This document shows, piece by piece, positions 1 to 7,198 of a stretch of DNA of 16,693 nt. The notes under the pieces were generated by a model, which worked only from the letters and a program-made list of their open reading frames with translations, had not been told where the DNA came from and ran no database searches. Every line of letters starts with the position of its first letter. The stretch's first letter is position 1. Location of the stretch: contig RFVZ01000025.1 in NCBI GenBank assembly GCA_009922405.1, positions 1 to 16,693 on the forward strand. Direction: 5' to 3'. The translations under genes and the position numbers were made by a program. Source of the stretch: Betaproteobacteria bacterium (GTDB taxonomy: Bacteria > Pseudomonadota > Gammaproteobacteria > Burkholderiales > Burkholderiaceae_E).

Positions 1-22
1 CTACCAACTGAGCTACTCCCGC
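1..22 (-). tRNA. tRNA-Gly, 5' part only (runs off the left edge)
   Basis: Read on the minus strand from position 22, the sequence is GCGGGAGTAGCTCAGTTGGT and continues with AG. This matches the acceptor 5' strand and D-arm of bacterial tRNA-Gly (the GCC-anticodon family is the best fit). The anticodon lies outside the window, so the isoacceptor is inferred. pgsA followed by tRNA-Gly is a familiar order (in E. coli uvrC-pgsA-glyW-cysT-leuZ), which supports the call. Only 22 nt are present. Confidence 0.85.
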
Positions 23-38
23 CTTCAACAAGCCGGCA

Positions 39-66
39 ATCATATCTTTTCCGGTTGGGAAGTCAA
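39..66 (-). promoter_or_regulatory. Sigma-70 type promoter of the tRNA-Gly gene
   Basis: On the minus strand TTGACT (66-61; 5 of 6 matches to TTGACA) is followed after 16 nt by TATGAT (44-39; 5 of 6 matches to TATAAT). Transcription should start near position 32, leaving about a 10-nt leader before the mature tRNA 5' end at 22. The stretch after the -10 box (TGCCGGC) is GC-rich, as in stringently controlled stable-RNA promoters. The -35 box contains the TGA stop codon of pgsA (65-63), so the tRNA can be transcribed independently of the protein operon. Confidence 0.7.
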
Positions 67-635
67 GCGTCGGTTTCGCGCAGGAACGGCCAGGCCTTGC
101 GCAGGTAATACGCCATCGACCAGAGGGTAAGCGCTGCTGCGACATGCACCAAGACCGTTCCAGCGGGTCGAACATCGAAACCAAAGAGTTGCCCATCAAA
201 CAATAAGAGCGGGATCGCAACCATCTGTGCAGCAGTCTTGAATTTGCCAACTGAGTGAACGGCAACACTACGACTCGCCCCGACGGTAGCCATCCATTCA
301 CGCAACGCCGAGATAGTGATCTCGCGTCCGATGATTACAAGTGCGATCAAACCATCAACGCGGCCCAACTGAAGCAGCACCAGAAGTGCCGCACACACAA
401 TCAGCTTGTCTGCAACGGGGTCCAGAAATGCCCCAAACGCTGAAGTTTGGCCCCAACGCCGCGCAAGCCATCCATCAAACCAGTCGGTGATGGCTGCAAC
501 CGTAAAAAGTAAGGCGGCCGCCAGATCGCGATCACCCGAGGCGATTGTGAGCGACGGCAGCAAGTACAGAATGACCAAGAGCGGAATCGCGAGGATACGC
601 AATAGCGTCAGAACATTCGGCAGGTTCAGTGGCAT
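63..635 (-). CDS. pgsA: CDP-diacylglycerol--glycerol-3-phosphate 3-phosphatidyltransferase
   Basis: An inner-membrane enzyme that makes phosphatidylglycerophosphate from CDP-diacylglycerol and glycerol-3-phosphate, the committed step to phosphatidylglycerol and cardiolipin. The CDP-alcohol phosphatidyltransferase signature DG-x2-AR-x8-G-x3-D-x3-D is complete (D54, G55, A58, R59, G68, D72, D76). The protein is mostly hydrophobic helices, and the segment GREITISALREWMA is typical of PgsA. I chose the ATG at 635 (190 aa) because the product then begins MPLNLPNVLTLLRI, aligning with the usual PgsA N-terminus. A TTG at 650 would add five residues and overlap the uvrC stop. GAGG precedes the ATG at a short 3-nt spacing. 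The gene follows uvrC by 11 nt and its stop codon lies in the tRNA promoter. Confidence 0.95.
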   Translation of the reverse strand: MPLNLPNVLTLLRILAIPLLVILYLLPSLTIASGDRDLAAALLFTVAAITDWFDGWLARRWGQTSAFGAFLDPVADKLIVCAALLVLLQLGRVDGLIALVIIGREITISALREWMATVGASRSVAVHSVGKFKTAAQMVAIPLLLFDGQLFGFDVRPAGTVLVHVAAALTLWSMAYYLRKAWPFLRETDA

Positions 636-646
636 GGGCCTCAATC

Positions 647-2581
647 TCAATGCAAGCGACGATAAATAGTCTGAGCGAGCGTCGTTGAAATGCCCTCCAC
701 CGAAGCCAGTTCTTCAACACTCGCAGACTGTACCCCGCGCACGCCGCCAAAACGAGCCAGCAGGCGCTGACGTCGCCTTGGGCCGATGCCGTCAATCTCG
801 TCCAGCGATGAGGCCTGACGAGCTTTGGCCCGCTTGGCGCGCATTCCAGTGATAGCAAATCGGTGCGCCTCGTCCCTGATCATGGCGATCAGCATCAACG
901 CTGCCGAATCACGCCCCAAAGACAGCGAAGGCCGCTCATCCGGAAACACCAGAGTTTCAAGTCCGACTTTGCGGTCTTCGCCCTTCGCAACGCCGACCAG
1001 GAGTCCGACATCAAGTCCCAACTCTTCAAATACAGCGCGCGACGCATTGAGTTGGTGCTTGCCACCGTCAATGAGCACGAGATCAGGCAACCGATGCCGG
1101 TCGTTGCGGGGCGCATCGGTTTGTGACCCATAACGCCGGATCAACACTTGGCGCATCGCCGCGACATCATCACCAGGGGTGATCCCCGTGATGTTGAATC
1201 GTCGGTATTGGCTGCTCACCATCGCGTGATTTTCGTAGACCACACAGGAGGCCTGGGTCGCTTCGCCCATGGTGTGGCTGATATCAAAACACTCGATCCG
1301 AAAGCGATCAAACGCGTCGTCTTCGAGATCAGGATCCAGGCCCAGAGCCTCTAATAAACGGCGGGTTCGCGCCCGAGCGGATCCGTCCTCCGAAAGTAGA
1401 CGGGCAAGAGCAATGTCCGCGTTCTGCTGACAAGATTCCAGCCATCGGCGGCGATTCTCGTGAGGTTGCCGCACCCAGGTGATAGGGTGCTCCGTTTGTT
1501 GTTCAAGCGCAGCGAGTGCCTCGTCAGGAATCGCTGTCGCGCACACGATCACCCCTGGAGCGGGCGCCACCAGATAATGTTGGGATACAAAGGCAGTCAC
1601 GATTTCGGCCAGATCCCAGGCTTGCTCCACCCCTTGGGCCTGCGAGGGGAAATGGGGTCGATCGCCGAGATGACGTCCTCCGCGAATCATGGCCAAATTC
1701 ACGCAGACCCGTCCGCCTTGGATCGCGACGGCGATCACATCAGCATCGACCTCGCCACCCGTGTCGACTGACTGTTGCTGCAAAATCCGCCCGAGAGACG
1801 TCATTCGGTTGCGATAAATCGCGGCTTCCTCAAATCGCAGATCCTCTGCAGCCGCCAACATGGCGGCTTCAAATTCGGCCATCAAGGCGCCGTGTTCGCC
1901 ACGCAGAAACCGAGTCGCCTGAATGACATCGGCCCGATAAGCCTCGGGCTCAATCGCCGCAACGCACGGGGCGCTGCACCGATCGATCTGCGCCAAGAGG
2001 CATGGGCGGCTGCGGTTGGCAAAAACCGTGTCCTCGCAGCTGCGCAATCGAAAGACCTTCTGCAGGACCTGAATACTTTCTTTAACCGACCAAGCGTTTG
2101 GGTAGGGGCCGAAATACTGTCCATCTCGGTCAACCCCCCCGCGGTAGTACGCCAGACGTGGCCATTGATGGCCACTGAGTTTGACGTAGGGGTACGACTT
2201 GTCATCGCGAAACAGAATGTTGTAACGCGGTTTGTTGGTCTTAATCAGATTGTTCTCGAGCAACAAGGCTTCGGCTTCACTGCGCGTGATCGTTGTCTCA
2301 AGCCATGCAATCTGCGAAACCATCAGCCCGATTCGGGGGCTCGAATGAGTCTTTTGAAAATAGCTCGACACGCGTTTCTTGAGGTCGCGTGCCTTGCCAA
2401 CATAGAGCAAGGAACCGTCGGCCGCATGCATCCGGTAGACACCGGGCAAATGGGGCAGTGACGTCAGGTATGCGCGCAGATCCGTCTGGGCCGCTGCCCT
2501 GGCGGTCGCCCCACCATCGGAAGCCACCGCATCGGAAACCGTCGAAATGGACGCCACCATCTTTGCACCGGGTTCAGTCAC
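647..2581 (-). CDS. uvrC: UvrABC excinuclease subunit C
   Basis: The nuclease subunit of nucleotide excision repair, making the 3' and then the 5' incision around a lesion bound by UvrB. Domains in order: N-terminal GIY-YIG nuclease (GVY 47-49, YVG 60-62, R70, metal-binding E109); four cysteines (C182, C194, C202, C206) spaced like the Fe-S cluster ligands described for UvrC; a UVR helical hairpin that binds UvrB (about 236-270); an RNase H-like 5' nuclease with DISH (D433), LIDGG (D505) and DEAH (H573); and C-terminal helix-hairpin-helix DNA-binding motifs (about 590-640). The 644 aa are slightly longer than E. coli UvrC because of a low-complexity N-terminus of about 35 residues. The start is a GTG at 2581 overlapping the acpS-nagZ stop by 8 nt; an in-frame ATG at 2560 is a real alternative. 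Confidence 0.96.
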   Translation of the reverse strand: MTEPGAKMVASISTVSDAVASDGGATARAAAQTDLRAYLTSLPHLPGVYRMHAADGSLLYVGKARDLKKRVSSYFQKTHSSPRIGLMVSQIAWLETTITRSEAEALLLENNLIKTNKPRYNILFRDDKSYPYVKLSGHQWPRLAYYRGGVDRDGQYFGPYPNAWSVKESIQVLQKVFRLRSCEDTVFANRSRPCLLAQIDRCSAPCVAAIEPEAYRADVIQATRFLRGEHGALMAEFEAAMLAAAEDLRFEEAAIYRNRMTSLGRILQQQSVDTGGEVDADVIAVAIQGGRVCVNLAMIRGGRHLGDRPHFPSQAQGVEQAWDLAEIVTAFVSQHYLVAPAPGVIVCATAIPDEALAALEQQTEHPITWVRQPHENRRRWLESCQQNADIALARLLSEDGSARARTRRLLEALGLDPDLEDDAFDRFRIECFDISHTMGEATQASCVVYENHAMVSSQYRRFNITGITPGDDVAAMRQVLIRRYGSQTDAPRNDRHRLPDLVLIDGGKHQLNASRAVFEELGLDVGLLVGVAKGEDRKVGLETLVFPDERPSLSLGRDSAALMLIAMIRDEAHRFAITGMRAKRAKARQASSLDEIDGIGPRRRQRLLARFGGVRGVQSASVEELASVEGISTTLAQTIYRRLH

Positions 2582-4034
2582 CCTGCCCTACAAGCAACTG
2601 CTGCAAACGCTCACGAACCATCTTGAGTAAAGCCTCACTGGGTGGTGGGCCCAAAGGCACGAGGCCTGCAATCCGCCGCGAAGACTCGGGGTCGTTATGA
2701 ATCGAATCGCAGGCGACGACTCGCTTTGCCTGCTCCGGTGCATTACAAACCAAAATCATGTCGCACCCGGCCGCTATCGCTGAGAGCGCCCGTTCCTCAA
2801 TCGATCCCACACTCACTGCACCCGCCATACTCAGATCGTCGCTGAAAATGACCCCATCAAACTTAAACCGTTCACGCAGAACCGTTTGCAACCATAGGGG
2901 CGAAAATGTCGCAGGACGAGCGTCGACGCTGGGATACACGACATGCGCGGTCATGACCGAGGTTAAAGCCGGAGTGCCAAACGCGCTGAACGCCTCGCCA
3001 TCCTGCGCAAGGATCGCCTCCAGCGATCTGTCGTCGACGGGGAGCTCGTGATGCGAGTCCGCGCGTGTCCAGCCATGCCCCGGAAAATGCTTTCCACAAT
3101 TTCGCATCCCCGCCAAAAGCAGGCCATGAGACAGCGCACGCGCGAGCGCCGTCACGACCGCAGGGTCGGGATGAAAGGCCCGATCACCAATCACGCCGCT
3201 TTCACCCCAATCCAGATCAAGGACCGGGGTGAAGCTGAAATCAACGCCATCACGACGCAACTCACCACCCAGCACGAAGCCCGCATCCGTCGCTACTGCC
3301 AATGCGCGCGCAGGGCTTTGGTCCCAAATCGCCCCAAACTGGCGCATTGGCGGGACATGAAAGTACCCGTCGCGGAACCGTTGAACACGCCCGCCTTCAT
3401 GATCCACCGCAATCAGCAAAGGAGGTAACGGCGGTTTTCGCAGGGCATGTATCTCGGCCGTCAGCGCAGCCAACTGAGCTCGACCGTCAAAATTTCGAGC
3501 GAACAAGATGACACCGCCCACCTTCGGATCGCGCAGGAGTGATCGCTCGTCCTCGGTCAAGGTCAGGCCAGCGATGTCGGCCATCACCGGTCCATACGGC
3601 GCGCTCAGGGTTAACGGTGTCATCTCGGGGTCCTCCTCAATCACCACAAAAGCAATGGCGGCATCGAACTCATCGGAAAGTGAAACGTGCGCGCGGTATC
3701 GGTTTTGCCGTACCCATGAGGCAAGCGCTTTGCGAGGAACGGCAACCGGTTTTCCAGCAGCGTCGTTGAGAATCTGCAATGACAACAAGGTCATCGGACC
3801 CCGAAGTCCCGTTCCCAATGCCTTCGAAAAGGCCTCTTTGCCAGCGAATCGCTTCGCCAGATAGTCGACCGAACGCCGATGACCATGCTGCGGTCCGCCA
3901 CGCTCACGCCGCCGAAAGAATTCTTGCAACTCATCGGGGCCAAGAATGCGGCGCACAAACCGATCGCCCCAGCGATTGACAAGTGCATCGATCCGCGCAA
4001 TACGGACGATGTCGGTACCGATCCCCCGAATCAT
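2574..4034 (-). CDS. acpS-nagZ: Fused holo-ACP synthase / beta-N-acetylhexosaminidase (AcpS-NagZ)
   Basis: One 486-codon frame holds two normally separate enzymes. Residues 1-134 are AcpS, which moves 4'-phosphopantetheine from CoA to AcpP: GIGTDI with D8 at the start, FAGKEAFSKALGTG (63-76, Mg-binding E67) and HVSLSDE near residue 116. Residues 138-486 are NagZ, the cytosolic family GH3 glucosaminidase of cell-wall recycling: DHEGGRVQRF (210-219), KHFPGHG (315-321), DSH (326-328) and FSDDLSM with the nucleophile D399. Each part has its usual length and is complete. Only three residues (D-P-E) separate the last AcpS strand from Met138, where stand-alone NagZ proteins begin, so there is no real linker. 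The pdxJ stop overlaps the AcpS start as ATGA. A strong ribosome-binding site remains before Met138. Whether the product is one protein, two, or an artefact of one extra base is open. Confidence 0.9.
   Translation of the reverse strand: MIRGIGTDIVRIARIDALVNRWGDRFVRRILGPDELQEFFRRRERGGPQHGHRRSVDYLAKRFAGKEAFSKALGTGLRGPMTLLSLQILNDAAGKPVAVPRKALASWVRQNRYRAHVSLSDEFDAAIAFVVIEEDPEMTPLTLSAPYGPVMADIAGLTLTEDERSLLRDPKVGGVILFARNFDGRAQLAALTAEIHALRKPPLPPLLIAVDHEGGRVQRFRDGYFHVPPMRQFGAIWDQSPARALAVATDAGFVLGGELRRDGVDFSFTPVLDLDWGESGVIGDRAFHPDPAVVTALARALSHGLLLAGMRNCGKHFPGHGWTRADSHHELPVDDRSLEAILAQDGEAFSAFGTPALTSVMTAHVVYPSVDARPATFSPLWLQTVLRERFKFDGVIFSDDLSMAGAVSVGSIEERALSAIAAGCDMILVCNAPEQAKRVVACDSIHNDPESSRRIAGLVPLGPPPSEALLKMVRERLQQLLVGQGD
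3621..3638 (-). promoter_or_regulatory. Internal ribosome-binding site and ATG for stand-alone NagZ
   Basis: Inside the fused frame GAGGAGG (3638-3632), close to the ideal Shine-Dalgarno sequence, stands 8 nt before an in-frame ATG (3623-3621), codon 138. It is among the best-placed Shine-Dalgarno sequences I see in the window. It encodes the last glutamates of AcpS, so some purine richness is forced by the protein. The match, the spacing and the coincidence with the natural NagZ N-terminus make true initiation here likely. Confidence 0.7.
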
Positions 4035-4801
4035 TGCCCACCGAAACCCTGCGCTTCGCGCATCAGACGCTTCATCTCCCGAACGGCCTCCCTGAGACCA
4101 ACAAAAACCGCACGCGAAACAATCGCATGGCCAATATGCAACTCGCGAACACCCGCCAGGCGCGCCACCGGCTGCACATTGAAATAATTGAGCGCGTGGC
4201 CCGCATTGAATCGCATGCCGGCATCGCGAATGGATTGGCCCGCAATTCGGACCTTTTCGAGTTCAGCGGCCACCAGCGGTCGCTCAGGATCGCGGCCCTG
4301 CGCGTGAAAGGTGTGCGCGTACGGGCCGGTGTGAACCTCACAGACCTGGGCTCCGACGCGTGCTGCAGCCTCGACCTGGCGAGGGTCGGCGTCGATGAAC
4401 ACACTGGTCATGATGCCGGCCTGTGCGAGTTCGCCGATTGCCCGACGAATCCGTTCACCACCAGCTGCCAACTCTCCGGCAATATCCAGACCGCCCTCCG
4501 TCGTGACCTCATGGCGCCCCTCTGGAACAAGCATCGCCATTTCGGGTTTTAGGGAACGGGCGATCTCAACCATCTCTTCGGTGGCCGCCATCTCGAGATT
4601 GAGCTTGATGTGTGTCAGGTCGCGCAAACGCCGCACGTCCTCATCCTGAATATGACGGCGATCCTCGCGCAAATGGACAGTAATGCCGTCGGCGCCCCCA
4701 AGATGCGCCTCGACCGCAGCCCATACCGGATCTGGCTCATAAGTTCTTCGAGCCTGCCGTACCGTCGCTACGTGATCGATATTGACACCCAGTTCAATCA
4801 T
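4031..4801 (-). CDS. pdxJ: Pyridoxine 5'-phosphate synthase
   Basis: Condenses 1-deoxy-D-xylulose-5-phosphate with 3-amino-2-oxopropyl phosphate to give pyridoxine 5'-phosphate, the last ring-forming step of the DXP-dependent vitamin B6 route (cytosolic TIM barrel). Family hallmarks are present: GVNIDHVATVRQAR at the N-terminus, GITVHLREDRRH (39-50, active-site H43, R45 and H50), LNLEMA with E70, EVTTEGGLDI, a NAGHALNY loop and GHAIVSRAV near the C-terminus. At 256 aa it has the normal length. The ATG at 4801 gives the standard start MIELGVNIDH; the upstream Shine-Dalgarno match is weak. The gene follows recO by 30 nt and its TGA overlaps the acpS ATG as ATGA, which suggests translational coupling. 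recO-pdxJ-acpS is a widely conserved order. Confidence 0.97.
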   Translation of the reverse strand: MIELGVNIDHVATVRQARRTYEPDPVWAAVEAHLGGADGITVHLREDRRHIQDEDVRRLRDLTHIKLNLEMAATEEMVEIARSLKPEMAMLVPEGRHEVTTEGGLDIAGELAAGGERIRRAIGELAQAGIMTSVFIDADPRQVEAAARVGAQVCEVHTGPYAHTFHAQGRDPERPLVAAELEKVRIAGQSIRDAGMRFNAGHALNYFNVQPVARLAGVRELHIGHAIVSRAVFVGLREAVREMKRLMREAQGFGGQ

Positions 4802-4831
4802 GGCAGTCCGTGTTCAACAGAGAGGAATGAA

Positions 4832-5617
4832 TCATAGTCGCTGCAAATCAAGCAGAATTTGTCGGGTCGCGAGTTGTCGACCCTCGAGCCGAGCATTGAG
4901 CATCATTCGGGTCAGGGACTTCATCTGGGCGAGCAGTTGCGGGTCATCGAAGGCGCCACTCGCGAGCGCGCACAGCGTCGCTCCGGCAAATCCCTGCATG
5001 CCTGCACGGCGATCTTCTGGATCAGCAGATCCGTTCTGGGTGACCCAGCCCCGGACCGGATCAAATCCATACATCACGGACGGGTCAATCGCCGTGCCGT
5101 TGGCGTCTCGCGCGAGATCCGCGCCATAGCCAATCTTCTCAAGCAAAGATCGTTCAAAACGCCTCAGAGTTGGCTCGATGGCCATTTCGTGGCCCAGAGC
5201 GCCAACCGCCTCCAGATAGGCATCGAAGAGTTCAGGGTGCGGATCTTCACGCGGCAGCAGACGCACCAAGAGCTCATTCAAATAAAAAGACGACAGCAGC
5301 GCTGAGCCCTGCGGCATTGGTAACCCACCGACCCAATCGACTGCCATCAGCGTTCGCAATTCACCACGACCACTCCAGCCCACAGTGAGCGGCTGGAAAG
5401 CCAGCAACACGGCACGCATGGCTGAGCGGGGTCGTTTTGCACCTCGTGCAATCACGGGAACACGGCCATAGCTCCGGCTGAATAACTCAACGACCAGACT
5501 GGTTTCGCGCCAAGGGGTGCTGTGCAACACGAAAGCCGGCTCATTTCGCACCGGGCGGGTCGAACCCAACGCCTCGGCCCCAGCCACAGCCCGACTCGAT
5601 GCACTACTCGTATCCAT
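4832..5617 (-). CDS. recO: DNA repair protein RecO
   Basis: A recombination mediator of the RecFOR pathway that helps load RecA onto SSB-coated single-stranded DNA and anneals strands. The N-terminal OB fold is visible from about residue 25 (FVLHSTPWRETSLVVELFSR, then GRVPVIARGAKRPRS), followed by the helical RecO C-terminal domain (SSFYLNELLVRLLP, then FERSLLEKIGYG). The order era-recO-pdxJ supports the call. There are 261 residues, slightly long because of about 24 non-conserved residues before the OB fold. Only one cysteine is visible, so the zinc-binding site of some RecO proteins is absent. The ATG at 5617 lies inside the 3' end of era (14-nt overlap), implying coupled translation; no clear Shine-Dalgarno sequence precedes it. 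Confidence 0.94.
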   Translation of the reverse strand: MDTSSASSRAVAGAEALGSTRPVRNEPAFVLHSTPWRETSLVVELFSRSYGRVPVIARGAKRPRSAMRAVLLAFQPLTVGWSGRGELRTLMAVDWVGGLPMPQGSALLSSFYLNELLVRLLPREDPHPELFDAYLEAVGALGHEMAIEPTLRRFERSLLEKIGYGADLARDANGTAIDPSVMYGFDPVRGWVTQNGSADPEDRRAGMQGFAGATLCALASGAFDDPQLLAQMKSLTRMMLNARLEGRQLATRQILLDLQRL

Positions 5618-6494
5618 AGGCCCGCAACGATTGTTCGGTATCCGCCCAACCCCCCTTCACTTTGACCCAGACTTCAAGGTGAACCTTGGAACCGAACAAT
5701 CGCTCAAGATCTGCACGGGCCTCGCTGCCGATCCGTTTCATCCGTTCACCGCCACCACCCAGCAGGATGGGACGGTGAGCGTCTCTTTCGACGAGGATCG
5801 TCGCCCGGATTCGCCGCAAGTGCGGCAACTCCTCGAACTGATCGATCACGACCGTGGTGGTGTATGGGAGCTCATCGCCCACTAGACGAAACACCTTTTC
5901 GCGGAGCGCCTCAGAGGCAAGAAAACGTTCGCTTCGATCAGTGATCGCATCAGGTTCGTACAGAGGCGGCCCTGGCGGAAGCAAGCGCACGCACTCCTCG
6001 ATCAAGGCCTCGAGTTGGGTTCCGCGTTGCGCACTGATGGGGACAACAGCGGCAAACTCGCGCAACTGCCGCACGCGATCGACCAGTGGCAAAAGGGCCA
6101 AGCGCTCGCCCGCCGCATCCGTCTTGTTCAAGACAAGTATTACCTGGCGGTCATCAGGAATCAGCTTGAGCACGCGCTCATCGGCCAGTGTCCATCCAGC
6201 CGGCGCATCAACCACCAGCATGACCGCATCGGCATCGCTCAGAACCTGACGAACCGTCCGATTAAGGACCTGATTGAGCGCACCGACATGGCGAGTCTGA
6301 AATCCTGGTGTATCAAGAAATGCCAGTTGCGCGTGCTCTTGCGTCAAGACGCCAACAATTCGGTGTCGGGTCGTTTGAGCCTTGGCGGAAGTAATGCTGA
6401 CCTTCGAGCCAATCAATCGATTGAGGAGCGTCGATTTCCCTACATTTGGTCGCCCAACAATGGCGACTGTGCCGCTTCGAAAGAGCTGGCCCAT
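5604..6494 (-). CDS. era: GTPase Era, ribosome assembly factor
   Basis: An essential Ras-like GTPase that binds the 3' end of 16S rRNA and assists 30S maturation. GTPase motifs run in order: G1 GRPNVGKST (14-22), G2 TTRHR (41-45), G3 DTPG (61-64), G4 NKTD (123-126) and G5 SA (154-155). The C-terminal KH RNA-binding domain follows, ending in VKVKGGWAD. The KH loop, usually GxxG with a lysine (GNKG in E. coli), reads GGGG here (246-249). I chose the ATG at 6494 (296 aa); a TTG at 6509, 2 nt after the rnc stop, would give 301 aa, the same length as E. coli Era, so the start is uncertain. Neither has a good Shine-Dalgarno sequence. rnc-era-recO is a classic operon and Era and RNase III both act in rRNA maturation. 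Confidence 0.96.
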   Translation of the reverse strand: MGQLFRSGTVAIVGRPNVGKSTLLNRLIGSKVSITSAKAQTTRHRIVGVLTQEHAQLAFLDTPGFQTRHVGALNQVLNRTVRQVLSDADAVMLVVDAPAGWTLADERVLKLIPDDRQVILVLNKTDAAGERLALLPLVDRVRQLREFAAVVPISAQRGTQLEALIEECVRLLPPGPPLYEPDAITDRSERFLASEALREKVFRLVGDELPYTTTVVIDQFEELPHLRRIRATILVERDAHRPILLGGGGERMKRIGSEARADLERLFGSKVHLEVWVKVKGGWADTEQSLRAYGYE

Positions 6495-6510
6495 CGTTTT
6501 TTGGCTCAAT

Positions 6511-7188
6511 TTAGGTCGACCGCTTCAGTTGTTGCAATGCCTGTTCGGCGGCAAGCTGTTCGGCCGCCCGCCTGCTGGAACCCAGCGCAACTGCCGAAAT
6601 CTGGAACGTAGAAATCTCGCAGGCGACTTCGAATTGCTGTTCATGAGCAGCCCCACGGGTCGCCAGCACTCGATAGACTGGCAACGAAATACGCCGCGAC
6701 TGCAACACCTCCTGCAATCGGGTCTTAGGGTCGCGATCCTCTGCCTTCGGATCAAGGTCCGCGATCGCGTCCCCCATCAAAGATCCAACAACCCGCCGGG
6801 CTGCCTCAAACCCCGCGTCGAGAAAGACCGCCCCAACGAGGGCCTCAAGGGTATCCGCCAGGATCGATGGGCGCCGAAATCCGCCGCTCTTCAGCTCGCC
6901 CTCGCCAAGCAGCAGGTGATCCGAAAGACCCAGATTTTGTGCGATCAAAGCCAAAGATTCCTGCCGAACCAGGCGAGCACGCAAGCGGGATAACCCGCCC
7001 TCGTTGATCCGCGGAAATGATTCATAGAGGAGAACAGCCACGACGCAATTCAGAATCCCATCCCCCAGGAACTCGAGCCGCTCGTTATCAGCGCCGCCGT
7101 GGCTTCGGTGCGTCAAAGCCTGACGCATCAACTGCGGATCCGTGAACGCATGGCCCAATCGCCGCGCAAGGATCTGGGGGTCGATCAT
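6511..7188 (-). CDS. rnc: Ribonuclease III
   Basis: A double-strand-specific endonuclease that processes the rRNA precursor and many mRNAs, acting as a dimer in the cytosol. The RNase III signature NERLEFLGDGIL (35-46) supplies E36, E39 and D43. The second acidic pair is in ADTLEALVGA (D112, E115). A double-stranded RNA-binding domain occupies about 153-222 (DPKTRLQEVLQ, later SSRRAAEQLAAEQALQQL). At 225 aa the length is standard. The ATG at 7188 is 10 nt after the lepB stop; the spacer is pure G/C with no Shine-Dalgarno sequence, so expression may depend on coupling to lepB. E. coli rnc limits its own mRNA by cleaving a 5' hairpin; I see no such hairpin immediately before this gene. Confidence 0.97.
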   Translation of the reverse strand: MIDPQILARRLGHAFTDPQLMRQALTHRSHGGADNERLEFLGDGILNCVVAVLLYESFPRINEGGLSRLRARLVRQESLALIAQNLGLSDHLLLGEGELKSGGFRRPSILADTLEALVGAVFLDAGFEAARRVVGSLMGDAIADLDPKAEDRDPKTRLQEVLQSRRISLPVYRVLATRGAAHEQQFEVACEISTFQISAVALGSSRRAAEQLAAEQALQQLKRST

Positions 7189-7198
7189 CGCGGGCGCG

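Noticed and set aside
1775..2461. Plus-strand open frame of 228 codons opposite uvrC
   Set aside because: It is antisense to the GIY-YIG and cysteine-cluster region of UvrC, has no family resemblance and no gene-like context.
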